Positions 1 through 5,704 of a DNA stretch of 7,285 nucleotides are shown piece by piece. The first letter of the stretch is position 1; the number at the start of each line of letters is the position of its first letter. A program made the position numbers and the translations under genes. Below the pieces are notes generated by a model, which did no database searches, was not told where the DNA came from, and was given only the letters and a program-made list of their open reading frames with translations. Source of the stretch: Chloroflexi bacterium RBG_16_51_16 (GTDB lineage Bacteria; Chloroflexota; Anaerolineae; Anaerolineales; Villigracilaceae); assembly GCA_001796785.1 (NCBI GenBank), contig MGNL01000162.1, positions 7,038 to 14,322 of the forward strand. The letters are read 5' to 3'.

Positions 1-1373
1 TTCTAAAGAACCTGGACAAGCTGCCCGGTCTGGATGAACCGATCGTTGTCTACTGCGGCTCGGGTCACCGTGGCGGATTGACAATTATGACCCTCAAGCT
101 CCTGGGCTACACCAACGTGCGCAATCTCAATGGCGGGATGGGGGCTTGGACCAAAGCCAGCCTGCCCGTCGTAACCGGCACACCAGCCGCGGCTGCCGCG
201 ATCAGCACACCCGTCATCGCCGATCAGCAGCTGTACACATTCCTGGATGGGTTCCTCGTCGCTCTGCCCGAGGGCTTTGGCACCGTCAAAGCCGATGCGC
301 TGGCTGCAGAGCTGGCGGATAAACCCCCGTTCCTGGTCGATGTCCGCTCGAAGGCCGAATGGGACAAAGATGGCTATATCGAAGGAGCGGTGCATATCCC
401 CTTCTCGGACTTCCTGACCAGCCTGGATAAAATCCCATCAGACAAGAGCACTCCGATCGTGATCTACTGCGCCTCCGGTCACCGCGGTTCGATGGCGATG
501 ATGGCACTTAATTTCATGGGCTACACCAACGTTCGCAATCTCAACGGTGGCTTGAATGCCTGGAAGGGTGCCAGCTTGCCCGTCACTGGTTATGTGGACT
601 GGGCATCCGTGTTGGGTGAATTTGTCACCACCCTGCCCGAAGGTTTCTACAGCACTTCAGCCGACAAACTAAACGCCCTCCTGGTGGAACAACCGGTCTT
701 CCTGGTGGATGTGCGTGAACCATCCGAGCTCGAAACCAGCGGCTACATCGCCGGTGCGATCAACATCCCGATCCGCGATCTGTTGAAGAACCTGGACAAG
801 CTGCCCGCGCAGGACGAGAAGATCGTGATCTACTGCGGCTCCGGCCATCGCGGCGCGCTGGGAATGGTTGCATTGCACATGCTTGGCTACACGGACGTGG
901 TCAACCTTAATGGTGGGACCGGTGCGTGGGCAAAAGCCACCTTCCCGCTTGAACCCGGATTGCCGGAAGCCCCTGTCGCTGGCACTGCTCCTGAGGTGGA
1001 CGCAGCCCGCCATGCTTCCCTGGACGCGTACCTGAGCGCCTTGCCCGAGGGCTTTGGGCTCGTCAAGGCTGCCGATCTTAACGTTGAGCTGACCGGTGCA
1101 ACCGCACCGTTCATCCTCGACGTCCGTACCCCCGCTGAGATCACCGCCGATGGTTACATCGACGGCTCGGTCATGATCAATATCACCGACCTGCCCGCCA
1201 ATCTTGCCCAGTTACCCACAGACAAGGCTGCCCCCATCGTGGTGACCTGCAAGTCCGGGCACCGCGGCGCGATTGCCATGCTCTATTTAAACTACCTGGG
1301 CTACACCAACGTACGCAACCTGGGCGGTGGTATCAATGCCTGGATCGGTGCTGAGCTTCCTGTTGTGAAATAA
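1..1373 (+). CDS. Tandem multi-rhodanese-domain protein (5' end outside window)
   Basis: The reading frame is open from the window edge (first complete codon at base 3) to TAA at 1371-1373. The ATG at 78 lies inside a rhodanese domain and is not the true start. Four rhodanese (sulfurtransferase-fold) domains are visible: A partial (3 to about 170), B (about 285-585), C (about 655-955) and D (about 1075-1370). Each complete copy has the D-V-R strand end and a six-residue active loop with catalytic Cys: CGSGHR (A and C), CASGHR (B), CKSGHR (D). The cysteine codons are at 54, 468, 834 and 1248. Each is followed by a GYT-x-V-x-NL-x-GG-x-x-AW segment. B and C keep the HIP-like I-P motif, but D has INIT instead and Thr before its Cys, so D may be diverging. 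Rhodaneses move sulfane sulfur through a Cys persulfide; the substrate is unknown here. The N-terminus is missing, so cell location cannot be judged. Family assignment is firm; cellular role is not known. Confidence 0.93.
   Translation, partial: LKNLDKLPGLDEPIVVYCGSGHRGGLTIMTLKLLGYTNVRNLNGGMGAWTKASLPVVTGTPAAAAAISTPVIADQQLYTFLDGFLVALPEGFGTVKADALAAELADKPPFLVDVRSKAEWDKDGYIEGAVHIPFSDFLTSLDKIPSDKSTPIVIYCASGHRGSMAMMALNFMGYTNVRNLNGGLNAWKGASLPVTGYVDWASVLGEFVTTLPEGFYSTSADKLNALLVEQPVFLVDVREPSELETSGYIAGAINIPIRDLLKNLDKLPAQDEKIVIYCGSGHRGALGMVALHMLGYTDVVNLNGGTGAWAKATFPLEPGLPEAPVAGTAPEVDAARHASLDAYLSALPEGFGLVKAADLNVELTGATAPFILDVRTPAEITADGYIDGSVMINITDLPANLAQLPTDKAAPIVVTCKSGHRGAIAMLYLNYLGYTNVRNLGGGINAWIGAELPVVK
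3..593 (+). repeat. Two-rhodanese repeat unit 1 (domains A-B)
   Basis: This segment aligns with 783-1373 at a constant offset of 780 bases: active-site Cys codons 54 and 468 correspond to 834 and 1248. Bases 6-27 and 786-807 are identical over 22 positions. Domain spacing within the unit is 414 bases (A to B), against 366 bases from B to C, so the repeating entity is better described as a pair of domains than as a single domain. The unit probably begins upstream of the window. Confidence 0.7.
783..1373 (+). repeat. Two-rhodanese repeat unit 2 (domains C-D)
   Basis: This is the second copy of the paired-domain unit, with the same 414-base internal Cys-to-Cys spacing as unit 1 and no net insertion or deletion relative to it. 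By hand alignment, A and C share about two thirds of residues over the visible 60; B and D share roughly half. The gene's stop codon TAA (1371) aligns with a TAT codon at 591 in unit 1, where the protein continues. Confidence 0.65.
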
Positions 1374-1400
1374 GTTTAATCTCACGGGATAACTCAACGA

Positions 1401-1440
1401 AAGGGCTGTTCGCATCGTTAGGCGAACAGCCCTTGATTTA
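1401..1440 (+). terminator. Intrinsic terminator hairpin after the rhodanese gene
   Basis: A perfect 13-base inverted repeat (1401-1413 with 1422-1434, arms AAGGGCTGTTCGC and its complement) encloses an 8-base loop, 28 bases after the stop codon. The following bases GATTTATTAA are only moderately T-rich, so the hairpin may act with a weak T tract. Position and stem strength fit the end of the rhodanese transcript. It separates that transcript from the downstream diguanylate cyclase gene. Confidence 0.8.
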
Positions 1441-1653
1441 TTAACGGATCTGCTTCGTGCTCGTCAGGATTTTGTAGAAGATATTCGCCTTCCTGTTACG
1501 TATGGATCGCCTTTCCTTAAAAAATCCCCCAACCTTACCAGCTCATTGATACGTAAAAAACGGTTGAATCGTGTACACTGACTTGAGTGGTATCGTTTGT
1601 TAGTACTTTGTAACGCCTTGCACAAGCCCCCCCGACTAAAATAAAACGTCAAA
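1441..1653. other. Non-coding spacer upstream of the diguanylate cyclase gene
   Basis: No credible gene is seen on either strand. The spacer holds two 8-base sites that are inverted copies of each other and each contain the palindrome TACGTA (TTACGTAT at 1496-1503 and ATACGTAA at 1549-1556). A short near-direct repeat beginning TCGCCTT occurs at 1485 and 1507, and a C-rich run at 1627-1633. It presumably carries the promoter of the next gene. No riboswitch-like fold was recognised by eye. Confidence 0.4.
1637..1642 (+). promoter_or_regulatory. Possible -10 element close to the diguanylate cyclase start
   Basis: TAAAAT matches the -10 consensus at five of six positions and lies 11 bases before the ATG at 1654. 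That would give a leader of only about five bases. No convincing -35 hexamer is found at 16-18 bases upstream. The idea rests mainly on the absence of a Shine-Dalgarno sequence before this ATG. Confidence 0.25.
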
Positions 1654-4600
1654 ATGACGATATTCCTGATTTCACTCATCCCCCTGCTTTATCTGGTGAT
1701 GTCCGTTCCATGCATCGGGCTGGGTGTATACGCCTGGTCCAAGCGGCCGGCTGTGGCTGTTATTCCATTCACCGGGTTGATGGCAGCCTTGATCCTCTGG
1801 TCGTTCAGCTATGGTCTTGACCTGTACGTACACAGCCTGGAAACAAAGCTGCTTCTAAATTACGTTGAAATTACCGGATTTGTTCTTATTCCAATATTCC
1901 TGCCTGCCTTCGCCCTGGAGTACAGCGGTCGGATCCATCATCTCACCCGCCGGCATTGGATCTTTCTTTCCCTTGTGCCGGCTGCCATTCTCCTCCTGGT
2001 TTTTACTAATTCCGTTCATGGCTGGGTCTGGAATTCACCGCAAGTAGTCGAGGTCTACGGTCTGCATTTCCTAACGACCTCCAGTGGTTTGTTGATAGAC
2101 CTGTTCTTTGGATACGCGTACCTGATCGTCCTGGCTTGCAATGTCCTGCTCATCGTTGATTCGATCAAACGACCGGGGATCTACCGCTATCAGTCCATCC
2201 TGCTTGTGATCGGCATCCTTTCGCCGCATATCGGGGGTGTCCTCTACTTCCTGCGCTGGGGGCAGATCCCCTACCTGGACCTCACCCCGCTCTTCTTCAT
2301 CCCGACCGCGTTCGCGCTGTACTGGGCGATCACCCGCTACAGGCTGCTGGATGTCATCCCGCTCGCTCACTCCATCGTCCTCCAAAATCTTGCGGATGGC
2401 GTGCTCGTTGTTGACGAGAACCGCCGGGTGTTGTTTCTAAATCCCACCGCCGAGCTTATCCTGGGTCAGACGGAGGCTCAGTCGATTGGTCACTCCTTGG
2501 AGAGTCTGTCCAACCCCGCGAAGATCATGGCCGGGTTTATGGGCGGCGAGGAAAATCGGACGGAGCTTTCGTTTGCAAAGGGTGATCATCCACCTGTCTT
2601 TGAAATTACCTTCTTGCCGATGTATCTTCTTAACAAACCAAGACCCGCCCGGTATCCCGGCACCTTGATCATCCTGCATGACATTACCTTGCGCAAGGAA
2701 ACCGATGCTGCCTTGCGTCGCCGGGAAGCCATGCTCGATGCCCTCCGCCTTGCCGCTGAACAATTTCTTAAAGAAACGGATTGGGAAAAAAATATACCAG
2801 CCGTACTCGCCAACCTTGGGCAGGCTGCAGATGCAAGCCGGGTATACGTATTCGTGAACAGTATTAATCAAAAAGGCGAGCGCCTGACGAGCAAGCGCTA
2901 TGAATGGGCTGCTCCCGGAGTTGAACCTCAGCTTGATGCTCCTGAATTACAAAATATCCCTTACCGGGAGGCTGGATTTGGTGAGTTGGAGGCAGTTCTG
3001 AGCCGGGGTGAGCTCTTCGAGGGCATAGTGAACGATCTGCCTGCCTCGATGCGCCCGTTCCTGAGTAAACATGAAGTTAAATCCATGGCGATGATGCCTG
3101 TGTTCGTAGACCGCGAATGGTGGGGGTTGATCGGGTTCGACGAATGCCGGATCTACCGATTTTGGACAGAATTTGAATTAGGCGCGCTGAAGACGGCCGC
3201 GAGTCTTTTTGGCGCGGCCGAATCGCGCTCGCGGGCCGAGGGCAAAATTCTGGAGCGCCAGCATATCCTCGATGTTCGCAACGAGATCACCCAGAGCTCC
3301 CTTCAGACGGACGACCCGCGGATCATTTCACAAAATATAGTCGATGCAATGGCACAGCTCATGTCCTCCAGTCATTGTTTTCTTGACCTGTGGGATTCCG
3401 TGGATCAACGTCTTACACCTATGGCAGCCTCCAAGGGCCTGTATAAGGATTCGTACCCAAATTACATGCCTGAACCTGGTGTCAAACCCGTAACTGCGCT
3501 AGTGGTGGAGAGGCGTTTGCCGTTGATCGTCGAAGATGTACACAAGTTCCCTGAGGTCAATCAGATTGTGTTCAATAAATTTCCCGCAGCCTCGGTTTTA
3601 GTCCTGCCTTTGAATGCTGTCGGGGTTGTCCTGGGTGCGGTGCTGCTTACCTACGACGAACCGCATAAGTTCACGGCTGACGAGGTAAAGGTTGGAGCGC
3701 AGGCTGCAAACCTGGCCGCGCTGATCCTGGCCCGCGTCGAAGCCATCGAGCGCGCCCACCGCCGCGCCCAGGAATCCGAGACCCTGCGTCAGGCTGGCAT
3801 GAGCGTGGCTGAAACCCTGCGGGCGGATGAGGCGGTTGAACGGATTCTCGAACAACTCTCGCGGGTCGTCCCATACGACAGCGCCTCTGTACAACTTTTG
3901 GAAGGGCAGGAATTGGTGATTGTCGGTGGCAGGGGTTGGGAGGATCCCAAACAGGTGGTTGGTTTGCGTTTCCAGGTGCCCGGTGAAAATCCGAATACGA
4001 TCGTCATTCAGAGCGGTCAACCTTATCTGCTTCACGATGCCCCCAAAGCGCATCCGGAATTTTATAAACCTCCTCACAACCATATCCTTTCCTGGCTGGG
4101 TGTGCCATTGATCGTGCGCAACCGCATCGTGGGTCTTTTATCCATCGACAGTACAAGGCCGGGTCGGTTTAACGGCGCGACCGTCCAGCTGGCATCCGCA
4201 TTCGCCAACCAGGTGGCCATGGCGCTTGAAAATGCCCGACTGTTCGAACAGGTCGAAACCCAGGCTATCACGGATTCCCTCACGGGGACCTTAAACCGGC
4301 GCGGTCTTTCCACTCTTGGTAGAGTTGAATTCGCCCGATCCATAAGACTCGAGCGTCCGTTTTCGGTCATCATGTTCGACCTGGACCATTTTAAGAAAGT
4401 CAATGACATGCACGGTCACGTGATCGGTGATCGAGTCCTCCAGGAGCTTGCCGCTCGCTGCACTACGTGCATCCGTGAGACAGACTTCATTGGCCGTTAT
4501 GGCGGCGAGGAATTCGTCATCCTGCTTCCCGAAACCGGCACCAAGCTAAGCGCTGAAGTTGCCGAAAGGCTGCGCGCCTTGATCGCCGATGAACCCATCG

Positions 4601-4758
4601 AATTAAAAGACGGTCTGAAATTGGACATCACCGTGAGTTTTGGAGTGGCCACCCGGGATGAAAACACGGATTCCCTGGAAAAGTTGATCGGTTGTGCCGA
4701 CGAAGCGATGTACTCCGCCAAGCGCAAAGGGCGTAACCGCGTCGTAATTTCCTGTTGA
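1654..4758 (+). CDS. Membrane sensor diguanylate cyclase (7TM-PAS-GAF-GAF-GAF-GGDEF)
   Basis: This 1034-residue protein should make cyclic di-GMP from two GTP at the inner face of the membrane. Residues 1-230 form about seven hydrophobic segments (near 1-28, 33-55, 68-90, 101-120, 145-170, 178-200, 206-227) of the type found at the N-terminus of 7TM histidine kinases, ending in the typical RYRLLDV-IPLA junction. A PAS domain follows (about 240-348, with N-P-T-A-E), then three GAF domains (about 358-525, 535-700, 715-865) and a GGDEF domain (about 868-1034). The catalytic motif is GGEEF at 950-954. The metal-binding FDLDHFKKVND is at 908-918. An RETD at 941-944 sits five residues before GGEEF, matching the RxxD product-inhibition site. 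No histidine kinase or EAL domain is present, so the sensor is wired only to c-di-GMP synthesis. No Shine-Dalgarno sequence precedes the ATG; the hydrophobic N-terminus supports this start. Ligands of the sensor domains cannot be inferred. Confidence 0.95.
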   Translation: MTIFLISLIPLLYLVMSVPCIGLGVYAWSKRPAVAVIPFTGLMAALILWSFSYGLDLYVHSLETKLLLNYVEITGFVLIPIFLPAFALEYSGRIHHLTRRHWIFLSLVPAAILLLVFTNSVHGWVWNSPQVVEVYGLHFLTTSSGLLIDLFFGYAYLIVLACNVLLIVDSIKRPGIYRYQSILLVIGILSPHIGGVLYFLRWGQIPYLDLTPLFFIPTAFALYWAITRYRLLDVIPLAHSIVLQNLADGVLVVDENRRVLFLNPTAELILGQTEAQSIGHSLESLSNPAKIMAGFMGGEENRTELSFAKGDHPPVFEITFLPMYLLNKPRPARYPGTLIILHDITLRKETDAALRRREAMLDALRLAAEQFLKETDWEKNIPAVLANLGQAADASRVYVFVNSINQKGERLTSKRYEWAAPGVEPQLDAPELQNIPYREAGFGELEAVLSRGELFEGIVNDLPASMRPFLSKHEVKSMAMMPVFVDREWWGLIGFDECRIYRFWTEFELGALKTAASLFGAAESRSRAEGKILERQHILDVRNEITQSSLQTDDPRIISQNIVDAMAQLMSSSHCFLDLWDSVDQRLTPMAASKGLYKDSYPNYMPEPGVKPVTALVVERRLPLIVEDVHKFPEVNQIVFNKFPAASVLVLPLNAVGVVLGAVLLTYDEPHKFTADEVKVGAQAANLAALILARVEAIERAHRRAQESETLRQAGMSVAETLRADEAVERILEQLSRVVPYDSASVQLLEGQELVIVGGRGWEDPKQVVGLRFQVPGENPNTIVIQSGQPYLLHDAPKAHPEFYKPPHNHILSWLGVPLIVRNRIVGLLSIDSTRPGRFNGATVQLASAFANQVAMALENARLFEQVETQAITDSLTGTLNRRGLSTLGRVEFARSIRLERPFSVIMFDLDHFKKVNDMHGHVIGDRVLQELAARCTTCIRETDFIGRYGGEEFVILLPETGTKLSAEVAERLRALIADEPIELKDGLKLDITVSFGVATRDENTDSLEKLIGCADEAMYSAKRKGRNRVVISC

Positions 4759-4780
4759 GCTGTCGCGCCGAGTACGAAGA

Positions 4781-5521
4781 CTAATTTTTTTGCCAGATCT
4801 GGTACAGCCCCATCCTCCCATCGCGACCATCCGAAAAGAACATATCCAGGATGTGCAAACCGCTCATCCGGGCAAGTTTATTTAATTCCTCAGGGGAATA
4901 TTGATGAACGTACCTTAATCCGTATCCGCCGCTTCTCCAATCCAATAGCGCGTCTCCCTCCTCCAGGTCTGATCCCATCAATCCAACCTCCTCCCAGGGT
5001 TGGAGCCTGGCTTTCATTTTTTCATCGTGCAGGAACTGCCAGTTTGAGTGGATGAACCGCCCATCTTGAGCCATTCTCTCCCGGATGAAAGTCAGGGTCT
5101 TCAAACGATAGTCCATCCCCGGGATGTGATGCAGGACCGCGAACGCGAAGATCACAGACCACTTGCCTCGAAAATCCTCGGATGAAGATGTACCTCCCTG
5201 GTTGTCCAGCGCAAGTTGGATCAGATCCGCCTGGACGAATTTCACATTTGGATGCTTGTTTCGTCCTCTCGCCTCGCGGATCATGGTCGCGCTTGAATCG
5301 ACTCCTAAATAACTGCCGCGATGTCCCATTTTCGTCAGCGCCCGTCCCAACATCCCGTTACCGCAGCCCAGGTCAAGGATATTTTCATCGCCATTCAGTT
5401 TTTCAAGGATCTTTCGAACACCTGGCTGCAGGCGCTGCCTGGTAGCTGAGAAGGATGCACCCATCCGCTCGTAAAATTCACGGTTGATGGCTGCCAACCG
5501 CTCTGCGGTCTCTGAATTCAT
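4781..5521 (-). CDS. Class I SAM-dependent methyltransferase, Trm9/ALKBH8-like
   Basis: This is a 246-residue Rossmann-fold methyltransferase. The SAM-binding motif I is ILDLGCGNG (48-56), the acidic end of strand 2 is D75 in GVD, and the motif II region is QAD (97-99). A catalytic-site-like HH follows strand 4 (131-132). Two elements outside the core point beyond a generic methyltransferase. An N-terminal helix with FSATR (24-28) matches the FSxTR element of yeast Trm9 and human ALKBH8. A C-terminal RYVHQYSPEEL stretch (203-213) followed by a strand ending QIWQK matches their RYYH-x-F-x-x-GEL tail. Those enzymes methylate the carboxymethyl group of cm5U34 in tRNA. The gene is divergent from elp3, which would supply that substrate. 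It converges on the diguanylate cyclase gene with 22 bp between stops. No Shine-Dalgarno sequence is visible before the ATG, but a perfect TATAAT lies six bases upstream. Methyltransferase identity is secure; the tRNA substrate is an inference from remembered family sequences and context. Confidence 0.9.
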   Translation of the reverse strand: MNSETAERLAAINREFYERMGASFSATRQRLQPGVRKILEKLNGDENILDLGCGNGMLGRALTKMGHRGSYLGVDSSATMIREARGRNKHPNVKFVQADLIQLALDNQGGTSSSEDFRGKWSVIFAFAVLHHIPGMDYRLKTLTFIRERMAQDGRFIHSNWQFLHDEKMKARLQPWEEVGLMGSDLEEGDALLDWRSGGYGLRYVHQYSPEELNKLARMSGLHILDMFFSDGRDGRMGLYQIWQKN

Positions 5522-5533
5522 AAAAATATTATA
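5522..5533 (-). promoter_or_regulatory. Promoter -10 for the methyltransferase, leaderless configuration
   Basis: On the minus strand a perfect TATAAT (5533 down to 5528) is followed by ATTTTT and then the ATG at 5521. Transcription starting six to seven bases after the hexamer would begin at the start codon, as in leaderless mRNAs. The absence of a purine-rich ribosome site fits this. A -35 element is poorly defined (AAACGA or TAAACG at 17-18 bases). Confidence 0.55.
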
Positions 5534-5544
5534 AAGGGTATAAT
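5528..5544. repeat. Inverted repeat formed by two back-to-back TATAAT hexamers
   Basis: ATTATA (5528-5533), AAGGG (5534-5538) and TATAAT (5539-5544) form a 17-base interrupted palindrome. Each arm is a consensus -10 on its own strand, pointing away from the other. RNA polymerase could probably not occupy both at once, which would couple the methyltransferase and elp3 promoters. Confidence 0.5.
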
Positions 5545-5692
5545 TTTATTTCGTTTAACATATCCGACAACAATCCGCTCATTGATCCTGGTAACTTGAT
5601 CAACCGCTTCAACGGGTGGACCTCATCTTCAGGGCACTCAATATTTAGTTTTACGCAGATAACCACCCGACCTGCATTTCTCCCAATCGCTT

Positions 5693-5697
5693 AAAGG
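5693..5697 (+). promoter_or_regulatory. Ribosome binding site of elp3
   Basis: AAAGG lies seven bases before the ATG at 5705, a partial match to AAGGAGG at suitable spacing. It supports 5705 as the start; an out-of-frame ATG at 5700 is too close. The in-frame stop at 5660 limits the gene to this start or minor alternatives. Confidence 0.5.
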
Positions 5698-5704
5698 CAA
5701 TGGA

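Larger units (their letters stand above)
5517..5544 (+). promoter_or_regulatory. Candidate promoter for elp3, overlapping the divergent start
   Basis: A perfect TATAAT lies at 5539-5544, with TTCATA (four of six to TTGACA) 16 bases upstream at 5517-5522. The -35 candidate overlaps the methyltransferase start codon. This would give an elp3 leader of about 150 bases. TATAAT can arise by chance in this AT-rich patch, and other promoters nearer elp3 are possible. Confidence 0.4.

Noticed and set aside
78..80. ATG as the start of the rhodanese gene
   Set aside because: The frame is open upstream to the window edge, and the upstream codons encode the catalytic loop of domain A, so this is an internal Met.
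1..1373. Repeat array as a CRISPR or non-coding repeat
   Set aside because: The repeat is in frame, about 120-138 codons per domain, and encodes rhodanese domains; there are no short identical repeats with unique spacers.
1588..1593. TTGAAT (1564) with TGGTAT (1588) as a promoter for the diguanylate cyclase gene
   Set aside because: The 18-base spacing is acceptable, but the -10 hexamer is poor and lacks support; not reported as a feature.
1464..1679. A 71-codon minus-strand frame across the spacer before the diguanylate cyclase
   Set aside because: It overlaps the start of a well-supported gene and the likely promoter area, and has no ribosome site or family signal.
3598..4083. A 161-codon minus-strand open frame
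   Set aside because: It is antisense to the GAF-domain region of the diguanylate cyclase and has no recognisable motif.
4793..4802. CCAGATCTGG palindrome near the methyltransferase 3' end
   Set aside because: It is a loopless 10-base palindrome inside coding sequence and cannot form a useful terminator hairpin; treated as chance.
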